Shown one piece after another: positions 10,360-19,646 of a stretch of 64,000 bases of DNA (the stretch's first letter is position 1; each line of letters begins with the position of its first letter). The translations under genes and the position numbers were made by a program. The notes under the pieces are model-generated. The model did not search any database. It saw nothing but the letters and a program-made list of their open reading frames with translations, and was not told where the DNA came from. The DNA comes from Tritrichomonas musculus (Eukaryota; Parabasalia; Tritrichomonadida; Tritrichomonadidae), in contig JAPFFF010000006.1 of assembly GCA_039105265.1 (NCBI GenBank), positions 4,898,001 through 4,962,000 on the forward strand. Direction: 5' to 3'.

Positions 10360-12052
10360 ATGATAAGTACACCAGAGCAAGTCGTAGGAGATTACCAAAT
10401 ACTCCGACAACTTAGCTCGGGAACAACAAGCAAGGTAAAGCTTGCTCGCAACCAAATTACTGGGCAACTTGTCGCTATCAAAATTATAAATAAATCAAGA
10501 TTTGAACAAAAGCCCGAATTCAAAAGAAAGATTTATCGAGAAATCGCTCTTATGCGTTTATTCGATCATCCTCACTTACTCAAGCTTATTGAAGTTTGCG
10601 AAAGCCAGAAAAGACTTTATATAGTAATTGAGCACGCGTCACATGGCGAATTATTTGATTTCCTTGTTCAAAGAAGATGTGTTCCGACCGAAGAAGGAAT
10701 ACGAATTTTTCGAGAAATAATCTACGGACTTGAATATTTGCACAATCATGTTATTTGTCATAGGGACTTAAAGCCTGAAAACATTTTACTTGATTCACAC
10801 GACCATGTAAAAATCGCAGATTTTGGATTTGCTCGATGGATGAGATCCAATATTGCTGAAACCAGTTGTGGTTCACCACATTACGCTGCGCCAGAAGTTA
10901 TCAAAGGCATAATATATGATGGCCGGCGTGCAGATATTTGGAGTTGCGGTGTTATTTTATATGCACTTTTATCAGTATGTATTTTACATTTCTTTTTTAT
11001 TTTTCTTTTCTAACTTACTACTGATTTTGTTCTTATAACTTTTTTGAAATTATATTAATAATTTTTAGTGTAATTGGGAAAGAAAATGAAGAAGACTTTT
11101 TTTTTTTATAACTAACCTTTAGGGGCGGCTTCCATTTGATGACTCATCTCTTCGTAATCTTATGATCAAAGTGAAAAATGGACGCTATCAAATGCCTCCG
11201 TTTATACCAGAAATTCAAGATCTAATTTCTAGAATGATTGTTGTCGATCCATTAAAGCGACTCACCATTAGTCAAATCAAACAACATCCAGCATTCCGTA
11301 TTGGTCTTCCTACTAATTGCATTTTACCCACACCTCTTCCACTTCCATTCCTTACTGAACCAATTGACACTGATTCACTAGATCCAAACATTTTTACTGT
11401 TCTCATTCATCTCGGGTATGCAAATGAAGAAGAAATCAAAGCAGATCTTCAATCCTCTTCCCATAATATGACCAAAGTATTTTGCTATATTATGACCTCA
11501 TCCTTTTCTTTTGAAAGTCTCCCATGGGATGAAAATAAAGCAATTATGCCTTATGCAAGTGAAGAATTTCTTGTTGATTCACATAATTCATTTATTAATG
11601 ATTCATCTTCATCTGGCAACGTTCCAGCTGTAAAAAATATTTCTTCACATTCATCAGCTACAAATATTCCATTAAAAGCATCTTTACCACCACTTTCTCC
11701 TGGATCACCTGATCTTTTCAGTTCTTTTGTTGAGAAGAATTCATGGTCAGAGGAGAACGAACCTAAAGACAAATTTGAAGGAACAGCAAATATTGATGAT
11801 ATTAAAATCCCAATGATTGATTTGATTACTGGGATACAACAGATTTTGGTTTCTCATCATTACAAATACTTTTATCCAAATGACTTCACTTTGATTTTAA
11901 AGCATCCCGACGATAATATGTATATTCTAATTATTGCTAGTGATAATGATGATTCTACAATCTCATTATCAATTCAACATAAGAACGGATCTATGCTACT
12001 CTTTTCTGCTTTTATTCAAATGATTCAAGATTTCATTAATTCATACTCTTGA
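10360..12052 (+). CDS. BRSK/SAD-type (CAMK/AMPK-related) Ser/Thr kinase, two exons
   Basis: Spliced CDS join(10360..10974,11123..12052), 514 residues. Kinase domain: Gly loop LSSGTTSKV (about 18-26), Lys41 in VAIKII, HRD 134-136, DFG 154-156, APE 177-179. The T-loop reads ETSCGSPHYAAPE, so Thr168 occupies the place of the AMPK-family activating threonine, a target of LKB1-type kinases. The intron interrupts subdomain IX; splicing restores ALLS-GRLPFDDSSLRNL, the expected wording. After the kinase comes a UBA-like segment (FTVLIHLGYANEEEI), a low-complexity linker, and a C-terminal segment (about 435-514) that resembles a KA1 domain in strand/helix pattern. This order fits BRSK/SAD and Gin4/Hsl1-type kinases, which act in cell polarity or cell-cycle control. 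The kinase assignment is firm, the subfamily likely. Confidence 0.9.
10975..11122 (+). other. Spliceosomal intron, 148 bp
   Basis: The 5' site is GTATGT (10975-10980) and the 3' end is ACTAACCTTTAG (11111-11122), in which the branch-site motif ACTAAC abuts the AG at the 12-nt spacing known from Trichomonas (ACTAACACACAG there). Removal joins codon 205 (Ser) to GGG CGG CTT CCA and restores a canonical kinase frame. The unspliced frame stops at 11013. Confidence 0.93.
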
Positions 12053-12285
12053 AGTTAATTATTTGCTATTATTTTTAATTTAATAAAGTTTTATTATTTA
12101 TATGATTTTCCTAGTAATGTATATCTTCTAATTTCAAAATATACATTGAATAGTTGGATCAATTTCCAAAGAAAATAACTATCCAATACTAGAAAAATAT
12201 AAAGTGAAAAAAAAAAGTAATTTTATAGAAAAATTTCATTACAAGAAATATAAATATATGTATTAATCATTCTCATTCTCAGATG

Positions 12286-13599
12286 CTATTTAGCAATGCA
12301 TTTTTGAATATGAGCAAGTCTCTTCGTTAATGAGGGATGATTTTCATATAGAATTGAATAAATTTCAGCTGATTCTATTTCACTATATACAGACTCGGTT
12401 AATTTAGTTAATGCCTCTCCAATAGGAAGTCCAAGCGATGCAGCAAAGCAATCAGCATTATTTTCAAAGGATCTTGCCATTATATTTGAAGTATAAAGAA
12501 GTAAAAGCTGAGGAAGCATAAAAAGTGTTGTAACACAAATTAGTACAATAACAACAGGCATTTGATTTCCAAGACCAATTCCGGATAATCCAATTTTCTG
12601 AATAAATAAAAAGAAAAGTGAAACTAACACCACCAAAAAAAGGCTAAAAAGAAAAGATTTTACCATATCTTTATGTGACCAATGACCAAGCTCGTGAGCA
12701 ACAACTGCACAAAGTTGATCTACAGAATCCATCAGAGAGATCAATGACTGTGCAATTATAATAACTTTTTTATCAAATATCCCAGTATAAAAAGCATTTG
12801 GCGATGCTTCAATTTGCATATAAACATTTTCATATGGGAAACCAATGGTATCAGTCAATGCATTGATTGATTTGGCAATGGTAACATTATCAATTTGCGT
12901 AAAGTTATTCTCATCCATCATTATGATATCAACAGCAAAGAAATTAAATAGAAACACAGCAACAAGAAAAGTAATCATTAAAATAAGCCAAAAATGCCCA
13001 ATACAACAACTACAGCGGGTGTGATTATTGACAGCGTTGGCATTTTCATTATTATCATTAATAGTTTGATTTTGATTTATTTGAGCTTGTTGAGCTTGAT
13101 CTTCTTCTGTAGGCTGAAGTTTTGAGTATTTAGCGATAATATTCAATATACCAATTACTATAATTTCTCCAATTACTGAATTTATCAAAGAAAATAGCAA
13201 GTTTAGTATAATTTGGTAAAATGAAATGTTAGAGTTATTTACAAAATATTCTTGAAGGAGAACTTTTGGAATCTGATCTATAACAAGAACAAAAACATCA
13301 TAAATAATAATAAATATCCAAATTGAATTGTTAGATAATTCCCAAAGTTTTGAAAATAATACACAAGTTAAGAGAGTTGTAAAAAGAGTAAGGAGATTAG
13401 AAAGAATTTGAAATCTAAGATTATTTACTTCTGATACATGCACAAGATAATCTGTAATTGAATGATAATTGGAATCTGGGGATGACGAGAGATGAGAATA
13501 TTGAACCAATAAAACAATTGATTCGATAATAAAAGCTACTAATGGGCTAATAATTAAAAGCCTCGGCAAAAGGGATAGAGGAATTTCAAAATTAAACAT
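12286..13599 (-). CDS. STE24: CAAX prenyl protease 1 (Ste24/ZMPSTE24-type, M48)
   Basis: Integral-membrane zinc metalloprotease of the ER/nuclear envelope that removes the C-terminal AAX tripeptide from prenylated proteins. The protein has 437 residues, close to the Ste24 norm. The HELGH zinc motif is at 302-306 in VVAHELGHWSHKD. The third ligand is probably the Glu in FENNADCFAASLG (about 380), matching FEYQADAFA of Ste24. Multiple hydrophobic spans lie at the N-terminus, around residues 75-165 and 200-220, and on both sides after HELGH. The C-terminus HPSLTKRLAHIQK matches the conserved HPPL..RL ending. An Asn/Gln-rich loop (about 170-195) precedes a Cys pair and the third membrane span. 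Confidence 0.92.
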   Translation of the reverse strand: MFNFEIPLSLLPRLLIISPLVAFIIESIVLLVQYSHLSSSPDSNYHSITDYLVHVSEVNNLRFQILSNLLTLFTTLLTCVLFSKLWELSNNSIWIFIIIYDVFVLVIDQIPKVLLQEYFVNNSNISFYQIILNLLFSLINSVIGEIIVIGILNIIAKYSKLQPTEEDQAQQAQINQNQTINDNNENANAVNNHTRCSCCIGHFWLILMITFLVAVFLFNFFAVDIIMMDENNFTQIDNVTIAKSINALTDTIGFPYENVYMQIEASPNAFYTGIFDKKVIIIAQSLISLMDSVDQLCAVVAHELGHWSHKDMVKSFLFSLFLVVLVSLFFLFIQKIGLSGIGLGNQMPVVIVLICVTTLFMLPQLLLLYTSNIMARSFENNADCFAASLGLPIGEALTKLTESVYSEIESAEIYSILYENHPSLTKRLAHIQKCIAK

Positions 13600-13842
13600 T
13601 ATTTATTAATGTTAACTAACTAATACTTTTTTTACTTAACACGCAAATAACGTTTTTTATATTTATTATTTTTGAAGGTGAAAACATGATATTTTTAGTG
13701 TTGGTTAGAAAAATAATAATTTTTCATGATCGCAAAATATGATTTATTATAAAATTATATAGATAAGTAAATTAAGGAATAACATAATGATAATATAAAT
13801 TTAAAACATATGCTATATCGTTTTCTAATAGTATAAATAACA
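13600..13842. other. AT-rich intergenic
   Basis: No gene or repeat was seen between the Ste24 start and the 3' end of the next minus-strand gene. Confidence 0.5.
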
Positions 13843-14154
13843 TTAATCTTCAATTCCTTTTAAAATTTGTTCATATTTTTCTTCTTGAGCAGGATCTATT
13901 GGATCGTCATCATCTCCAGAGCTGATCTGATCAATTATTTCTTCAATGGATGGTTCAAAAAATGGTTGATCTGGCTTTGCTGAAGCTAAAAGAGTTGACG
14001 TTAATGGATTTTCTTTTTCTCTTGAGTAATTTGAGTTTATTGGATGATTCTGTGCTGGTTTCAACGGCAACCGTTCCTCAGGATTTGTTTTATCTAAGAA
14101 ACAACAACATAGAGCATTTCGTAATTTTTGAAGGACAGAAAGAATGCTATTCAT
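13843..14154 (-). CDS. Small Cys-rich/acidic protein, unknown
   Basis: 103 residues with coding-like composition. The N-terminus has a cysteine cluster (ALCCCFLDK, about 15-23) that could be palmitoylated and hold the protein on a membrane; there is no N-terminal glycine for myristoylation. The C-terminal third is strongly acidic (IDQISSGDDDDPIDPAQEEKY). The layout of an acylatable Cys cluster followed by an acidic tail is seen in peripheral membrane adaptors such as LAMTOR1, but no residue-level match supports that name. No function is assigned. Confidence 0.55.
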   Translation of the reverse strand: MNSILSVLQKLRNALCCCFLDKTNPEERLPLKPAQNHPINSNYSREKENPLTSTLLASAKPDQPFFEPSIEEIIDQISSGDDDDPIDPAQEEKYEQILKGIED

Positions 14155-14500
14155 GAATTTTAATTGTATACTTTATTCAATTGAAAACTTCATCATAATG
14201 AAATTGATGATGTAACCATCCTACATCTTGAGAATGCTTAATAATATCTTTTTTTCTTTCTTAGCAATTAGGTAATATACTAAAAATAAATTTATAGCAT
14301 TATATAATCCTATTCTTAGGATATTATCTTTCAAGTAATGGATGCTGTTCATTTAAAAAATCAAATTTATTTCCATTTTTTGAACAGAACAAAGTGATTT
14401 AATTCATCAATGAATATAAATAATTTTTATAATTGGAGAAGATTAATAATATTAAACTAGAAAAACATTAATTTATACTTTTTATTATTTAAAAACAATA
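14155..14500. other. AT-rich intergenic
   Basis: 346 bp between two minus-strand genes. No motif or repeat stands out. Confidence 0.5.
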
Positions 14501-15934
14501 TTAAAGAACATTAATATCAATTTTTTCACGATTAGAACATATTAAGGCAGTTGCACTGATAATAAAATCAGGTGAGAGTTTTTCAATTGCATCTTTTATG
14601 ATTGCATTAAAATTAAGAAGTTTTTTTTGCTGATATTTTTCATAGATATCAAAATGATAAATTAGCACAGTAATTAATAATGAAATAAAATAATCAAAAC
14701 TGGAAGCAAAACTAAGAGCAACTGACCACATATCTGCACAATCATCAATATTCAAATAGTCAGAAAACAAACAATAAATTGAATTTTTAAGGCATGACAT
14801 ATCATCGTAATGGTATTGTTGGGAAAGAAACTTGTGAAGAAATGGCATTTTGCTTGAAACAAATATTGAAATTTCTTTGAATAATTCTTTTGGATCAATT
14901 TCGAATAATTGCAGAAGTTCACAACGATAAGAGATCTTTAATAGAATCCAAAATGCTATAGATTCAATCATGTCTAAATCAGCATTGTATTGATTGTTAA
15001 TTACCATTATTTCATCTGTAATAGAAGGTGTAAAATTCATAATGGAAAAAATAATTTTTAAAATATTGAATATACTGGAAAGTTTGTCCAAAAAACGCTT
15101 ATCTGTTTGTACTATACTCATCAAAACATTAAATGCAATTTGATCTTTTTTTCTATCCTCAAAACTTTTTGCTTTTATAACTTTATAAACACAGGTAATA
15201 GTATCTCGTAATTGTGGAGAACGATCAAGTTGTGATGATGTAAAAGATGACCATTGCATTTTTGGAATCATATAATCTTCTTTATATTTTTGAAAGTTAG
15301 TTGGCTTAGGTAAATTAAGTAAATGTAGATATCCATCAAAACGATTTGCTACCCTTAATTTAAGTGTTAAAAGACTTTTCCTATCGAACGTTTCAATATC
15401 AAAGTTTAAATAGTTTCTTTGCTTTGGAAATGTTCCAATGATTCCTTGATAGAGTGTCAAAGCATTTTCAATTTGATTAGTATTAGTCAAAGTGTGCAAA
15501 AAAGTAATATTTTTTGAATAATTTTTATTTTCTATTGAATAAACTGGATGATACTTTATGATTCTATAATAACCTGAAACATCGTTTGGCTTGATTGTAA
15601 ATTTTTCTTTCATTTCATTTAAAAAATGATTTAGCGAATTTAAATCACAAAACTTAATAACAATTACACACGAATTGACACGATCATGGAAAGAGATTTG
15701 TGGGGGATTTTCAATTACAGTAAAATATATAAAATATAACAAATCTATAATATAAATTCCATTTAATTTTCGATAAGGTAGTAAAAATGGAGAAGAGTTT
15801 AATTGATTATCATCATTTACGTCGCACAGTTTCGTATTTATTAAAATCAATGCAGCTAAATCCGTAGGGTAAATACTAATTTCACCATTAACTTCATTGT
15901 TATCAATTGAACTTAATGTTACCTTGCAATTCAT
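14501..15934 (-). CDS. Divergent TBC-domain-like protein (possible catalytically dead RabGAP)
   Basis: 477 residues. The N-terminal half (1-150) is beta-rich and could be a PH-like domain. From about 235, W..FTSSQLDRSPQLRDTITCVYKVI leads to MSIVQTDKRFLDKL (about 270-285), which aligns in pattern with the TBC motif IxxDVxRTDR, and then to a segment ending AFWILLKISYR where TBC proteins have the YCQGM..I and FWCF..LM blocks. The TBC1D15/16 group also has an N-terminal accessory domain. In this alignment the Arg finger becomes Gln (VQTD for VRTD) and the YQG Gln finger is not recognisable, so a GAP by the usual dual-finger mechanism looks unlikely. The whole assignment is tentative. An initiator-like TCATTT lies 18 bases before the ATG. 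Confidence 0.45.
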   Translation of the reverse strand: MNCKVTLSSIDNNEVNGEISIYPTDLAALILINTKLCDVNDDNQLNSSPFLLPYRKLNGIYIIDLLYFIYFTVIENPPQISFHDRVNSCVIVIKFCDLNSLNHFLNEMKEKFTIKPNDVSGYYRIIKYHPVYSIENKNYSKNITFLHTLTNTNQIENALTLYQGIIGTFPKQRNYLNFDIETFDRKSLLTLKLRVANRFDGYLHLLNLPKPTNFQKYKEDYMIPKMQWSSFTSSQLDRSPQLRDTITCVYKVIKAKSFEDRKKDQIAFNVLMSIVQTDKRFLDKLSSIFNILKIIFSIMNFTPSITDEIMVINNQYNADLDMIESIAFWILLKISYRCELLQLFEIDPKELFKEISIFVSSKMPFLHKFLSQQYHYDDMSCLKNSIYCLFSDYLNIDDCADMWSVALSFASSFDYFISLLITVLIYHFDIYEKYQQKKLLNFNAIIKDAIEKLSPDFIISATALICSNREKIDINVL

Positions 15935-15948
15935 TACATTGATATTTG

Positions 15949-15954
15949 AAATGA
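15949..15954 (-). promoter_or_regulatory. Initiator-like TCATTT
   Basis: Minus-strand TCATTT followed by CAAATATC; its A lies 18 bases before the start codon of the TBC-like gene. Almost the same word (TCATTTCAA) stands 17 bases before the kinase gene at 10360. Confidence 0.4.
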
Positions 15955-16149
15955 TAAAACATATTTTTTCAATTCAATTTTTTAAATAAATCAATTCAAT
16001 ATCATAAACAAGCCCAAATAAAAACTAATATTATTAATAATATTTCCCCTACATTTATAAGAAACATTCAAATAAGAAATGGTTTTAAACTTTTATTCAA
16101 AAATTTCAATATATTTTATTCAAAAAGACCCAAAAAATTTAAAATCTTT

Positions 16150-16377
16150 ATGTCAGAACCTAATCTCGGCCCACCAGATGATGATACTCCTAAATTAACA
16201 GAAGAACAAATGAGATTATTTTTAGAACAACAAATGCAAACAACAATGCAAATGATGAAACAAATAGAATCTGTGGTTGACCAATCATTATCAAAGGTTG
16301 ATCAACGAGTTAACGAATTGTCAGCTAAAGTAGAAGAACTCAAAAAAACAAAAGATGAATCAGAACATAAAAAATAA
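16150..16377 (+). CDS. HSBP1-like small coiled-coil protein
   Basis: 75 residues: a Pro/Asp-rich N-terminus, then an uninterrupted amphipathic helix (about 17-65) with LEQQMQTTMQMMKQIESVV followed by VDQRVNELSAKVEELKK. The spacing and wording resemble heat-shock-factor-binding protein 1 (LLQQMQDKFQTMSDQIIGRI...RIDDLEK), a trimeric coiled coil of similar size that binds HSF1 or the WASH complex. Another short coiled-coil subunit cannot be excluded. It is head-to-head with the TBC-like gene (215 bp apart) and convergent with RFC2 (65 bp). Confidence 0.55.
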   Translation: MSEPNLGPPDDDTPKLTEEQMRLFLEQQMQTTMQMMKQIESVVDQSLSKVDQRVNELSAKVEELKKTKDESEHKK

Positions 16378-16442
16378 ATATATGTATTCTGTAAAATTTA
16401 AAATTAAAAAAATCTTATATTTTATTTATTTATTAAAAAAAA

Positions 16443-17411
16443 TTATGCTGGGGTTACTACTTTAAATATTCTTGCCAATAAACCATCTAGCTGCAATGGA
16501 GAAGAGACTCCTTGAGCCATTGCCATTTGTGCTAAACCAATTTCCTTTAAAACTAGTAATTTTAATTTTTCATTGAACACAGTATCTCTTCTAGCTGTTC
16601 TGAATAGCGAAGATACAATATCAGAGTAACTGTGTCCTTTCTCTTCTAAACCATGCAGTATTGTAAAAGCGTTTCTTATATCTCCTTTTCTGATTGAATT
16701 GAAAATTTCAGCAATCTGACCCGGGTTAGGTACATCAACAGTTTGCTGAACATTTTCTTGATTAACAAATTCAAATCGGATTGCAGTTGCTTGCAAGCCA
16801 TTAACTGCTGATCTCATATCACCATCAGCTAAAACAGCTAGAGCACTGATACCATCTTTCGTATATTGTACATTTTCTAATTTACATATTTGTTCTAACC
16901 TTTGAGCAATCTGATCGTCGTCAACACGTGTAAATCGTACAATAGCGCATCTACTTTGAAGAGGATCAATAACTTTTTCTGACATATTGCAAGCAAAAAC
17001 AAAACGAGTTGTGTCTGAATATTTTTCCATTATTCTTCTCATTGCTTGTTGTGCAGCAGGAGTCATTGAATCTGATTCATCGAGAAAAACTACTTTATGC
17101 CTGCCTTCCGGAAGGTTTACATGGCGTTTAGCAAAAGATTTAATATCTTGCCTAACAACTTCTATACCACGATCATCTGAAGCATTTAATTCGATAACAG
17201 CTTCTTTGAGTTTATCACCAAGAAGTTGACGGCATAAACAAAGAAGAGATGTTGTTTTTCCTATACCTGGAGGTCCTGTTAATATTAAATTTGGAATATT
17301 CCCTTGTTCTGCGATAATTCTAAGTCGATCAACAGCAGCTTTATTTCCAACAACATCATTTAATACACGAGGTCTATATTTTTCTACCCAAGGTTCTGTT
17401 GCTTTCGTCAT
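16443..17411 (-). CDS. RFC2: Replication factor C small subunit 2 (RFC2 / yeast Rfc4 type)
   Basis: Clamp-loader ATPase subunit that opens PCNA rings at primer-template junctions. 322 residues, full length. PWVEKYRPRVLNDVVGN starts the RFC box region; Walker A is GPPGIGKT (46-53); Walker B is VVFLDESD, with DESD where human RFC2 has DEAD; the SRC motif with the Arg finger is in DPLQSRCAIVRFTR. The wording ELNASDDRGIEVVRQDIKSFA and GRHKVVFLDESDSMT follows human RFC2 more closely than RFC3, 4 or 5. The C-terminal collar domain is present. Confidence 0.95.
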   Translation of the reverse strand: MTKATEPWVEKYRPRVLNDVVGNKAAVDRLRIIAEQGNIPNLILTGPPGIGKTTSLLCLCRQLLGDKLKEAVIELNASDDRGIEVVRQDIKSFAKRHVNLPEGRHKVVFLDESDSMTPAAQQAMRRIMEKYSDTTRFVFACNMSEKVIDPLQSRCAIVRFTRVDDDQIAQRLEQICKLENVQYTKDGISALAVLADGDMRSAVNGLQATAIRFEFVNQENVQQTVDVPNPGQIAEIFNSIRKGDIRNAFTILHGLEEKGHSYSDIVSSLFRTARRDTVFNEKLKLLVLKEIGLAQMAMAQGVSSPLQLDGLLARIFKVVTPA

Positions 17412-17467
17412 TTGTTAATAAATTCTAATCCGTATTTTTTCACATCACATATCAATTCCTCTTTGGA
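17412..17467. promoter_or_regulatory. 56-bp shared intergenic promoter region
   Basis: Only 56 bp separate the start codons of RFC2 (-) and the glycosyltransferase (+). On the plus strand, overlapping TCACAT words at 17440-17450 fit the TCAYW initiator pattern 21-26 bases before the plus ATG. No clear equivalent is seen for the minus direction. Confidence 0.4.
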
Positions 17468-18997
17468 ATGAGGAAGAAAAACACGGTTATTTTAATTCTT
17501 TTTTTATTAATTTTAATTATAATATGCTCATCAATTATTTGCTTTTATGCTTTTTCATTTAATCATAATTATTTTGCTGTTTTTCCATTTCTTAATGATC
17601 AATCTGATTTAATTTTTGAACTATTTGATAAACCAGAGCATTTTTCCTTTTCATTAAAGATACCAGGAGCCACAGTATTTGAAAAATTAAGCCTTTTTTG
17701 TGCAAATAAATCATGTTCAATTCCAATGATATTAGGTGGAACCATTATATTTGAAGTTTTCAATAAAAAAAGAAAAATTTACTCAAATATATTTCATCTT
17801 TCTCATATGACGATGAATTGCACAGATGAACCTTGGACAAATAGAATATGCACTTTCCGAAATATTTGTTATAATAAAGATGACACATTTTATTTTGAAT
17901 CTCCATATAGAATACAGTTTGAATCCGATTTTTTATGCCTTGGTTCAAAAACGCCTCCTGTCGATCTAGAATTAAATCGAATGCCTTCAGGTAAATTCAA
18001 GACTGTTAACCACTTTAACACATTTATACAAAAAAATATAAAGGAACCATCTCATTTAGTTTCTATTTATTATAATATGCATATGCTCTGGCATTCTTTT
18101 TATGATTTTTTATTTCCTTTATATCAAACATTAAATATTTTTGCCAACAATAGCGAAATTAGAAAACGTCGAATTTTTCTTCCAGAATTCGTTCCAGAAA
18201 TTCCTCATCTAACTCAATCATTAACAAAATTTCAAGTTGAAAAACTAAAAAATCCAGTATGCTTTAATGAATTAACTATGGGAATGAAAAAAATAACAAA
18301 TTTGAAATTGGACAAAGATGATCCTCCTTATTCGTTTTGTAAAAACTGCTCATTTGGTTTGAGAAGCCTAGTAATGCAATATTTTAATATAACAGATACA
18401 AATAAATATAAAAAATATCTGAATATCGTATTTTTAGGAAGAAAATCAATGACACGAAATGTTATAAATGAAAAAGAAGTTTTTGAATCCTTGAAAAATC
18501 ATTTCGCAGTCGATAAACTTCAACAAAAATCAAAAGAAGAAAAAGAAAACGAATATAATGGCAATTATGTTCAAAATAACAATGAAATTGATAATGTTCA
18601 AATTCATTATTTTGAAGTGATGCCATTGAAAAAGCAAATTGAAATCATTTCTAAGACAGATGTTTTTATTGCAGTTCATGGGAGTGGACTGGCTAATATT
18701 TTGTGGATGAGACCAGGATCTTCAGTTATTGAAATCATGCCAAAAGATTTTACATGCCGAGATTGGTACATGAAGGCAGCAGAAGCAGCAGGTGTGAATT
18801 ATTATGCCTATTATGCCAAGAACGATGGCGAAACGGTTGGTGGAAATATAGTAGAAGCCAAAAAGTGCGCATCAAATAAGAAAAAGTGCTCTTCAAAGAA
18901 GTGTATTGATATTTTAAGAGACAGAAACATCAAATTAAACGTTCAGCAATTTATGAAAGAATTAATAAATTTTTTGAAATCTGTTGATTTATATTAA
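17468..18997 (+). CDS. GT61-family (DUF563) type II membrane glycosyltransferase
   Basis: 509 residues. A short basic N-terminus is followed by one membrane span (about 7-29), giving the type II layout of a Golgi/ER enzyme with a lumenal catalytic domain. The C-terminal half has the GT61 signature: FLGRKSMTRNVINE (about 318-331), then MPLKKQIEIISKTDVFIAVHGSGLANILWMRPGSS with VHGSGLAN at about 402-409 and a following EIMP. GT61 includes plant xylosyltransferases and animal EOGT, which add Xyl, Ara or GlcNAc to N-glycans, xylan or EGF repeats. Donor and acceptor cannot be read here. Several N-x-S/T sites and paired cysteines in the lumenal part fit a secretory protein. The Lys/Cys-rich patch near 465-485 is an insert not typical of the family. 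Confidence 0.85.
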   Translation: MRKKNTVILILFLLILIIICSSIICFYAFSFNHNYFAVFPFLNDQSDLIFELFDKPEHFSFSLKIPGATVFEKLSLFCANKSCSIPMILGGTIIFEVFNKKRKIYSNIFHLSHMTMNCTDEPWTNRICTFRNICYNKDDTFYFESPYRIQFESDFLCLGSKTPPVDLELNRMPSGKFKTVNHFNTFIQKNIKEPSHLVSIYYNMHMLWHSFYDFLFPLYQTLNIFANNSEIRKRRIFLPEFVPEIPHLTQSLTKFQVEKLKNPVCFNELTMGMKKITNLKLDKDDPPYSFCKNCSFGLRSLVMQYFNITDTNKYKKYLNIVFLGRKSMTRNVINEKEVFESLKNHFAVDKLQQKSKEEKENEYNGNYVQNNNEIDNVQIHYFEVMPLKKQIEIISKTDVFIAVHGSGLANILWMRPGSSVIEIMPKDFTCRDWYMKAAEAAGVNYYAYYAKNDGETVGGNIVEAKKCASNKKKCSSKKCIDILRDRNIKLNVQQFMKELINFLKSVDLY

Positions 18998-19199
18998 TTA
19001 ATTATATTATTCAGAAATTATTTTTATTTATATTTATTTGTTTAATTTCATAGAATTAAAATGAGAATTACAGATCTCGAACGAATAATTCACCTTTGAC
19101 TCCAATTTATAGGGAATGCAATATTCAATTTGCTAGGAAAAGTCCAACTTTTTCTATGCAAAAGTGAATAAAAAAAAAAAAAACTTTAAATAATATATT
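18998..19199. other. AT-rich intergenic before candidate RNA
   Basis: Downstream flank of the glycosyltransferase gene, with an A-run at 19170-19183. No gene was seen. Confidence 0.4.
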
Positions 19200-19200
19200 T

Positions 19201-19333
19201 GAACCCTCAGAAAATCCGAATCTTCATGACTTACCGTGAATGCAAGGCCGTCTTTGCTGGGGATTGTTAGTCCGCAGCACCTTGCCTCTTGGGCAAATTC
19301 TCTGGAAACAGAATGTCCTCATTGGGCAAAACT
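19201..19333 (+). ncRNA. Candidate structured ncRNA (unassigned)
   Basis: A sharply bounded patch near 50% GC in otherwise very AT-rich intergenic DNA, with no open frame. On the plus strand it folds into two hairpins. The first has outer stem GCAAGG/CCTTGC and an inner 9-bp stem TGCTGGGGA/TCCGCAGCA with one mismatch around loop TTGTTAG. The second pairs GGGCA..TTC with GAATGTCC around TCTGGAAACA. The word ACTTACC (19229-19235) just 5' of the first hairpin resembles the U1 snRNA 5'-splice-site-pairing region. A near direct repeat TTGGGCAAA flanks hairpin 2. No known snRNA loop (U1-70K site, U5 loop 1, U6 ACAGAGA) is present, so the class is open and either strand could be used. Confidence 0.35.
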
Positions 19334-19646
19334 AAAATAAAAAGTAAATTTTCATGATCAAATAATTTTTTAAAAGTTGATTTTTTAAAAAAATGCGAAA
19401 ATATTCTTTAAGAAAATCAACCATTTATACATTCATTTTTTATGAAAAATAATTTATAAATATCTTCGAAAATATAAAAATATTGCTTATTATTTATATT
19501 GATTAACTTTTATTACTTAAATAATAATTATTATCTAATATAATTCAATTCTTGTTTTGAATTTTAATTATCTTTAGACCACTGCAAGCCAAAAACATTT
19601 CTTTTATTTGAAATATAATTGATATTAATATATTTTTGCTCCAACA
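19334..19646. other. AT-rich spacer
   Basis: Spacer between the candidate RNA and the foldback element. Nothing coding or repetitive was seen. Confidence 0.4.

Noticed and set aside
19201-19333. Firm U1 snRNA call
   Set aside because: Only ACTTACC matches; the U1-70K loop and a clear Sm site were not found, so it is kept as an unassigned candidate.
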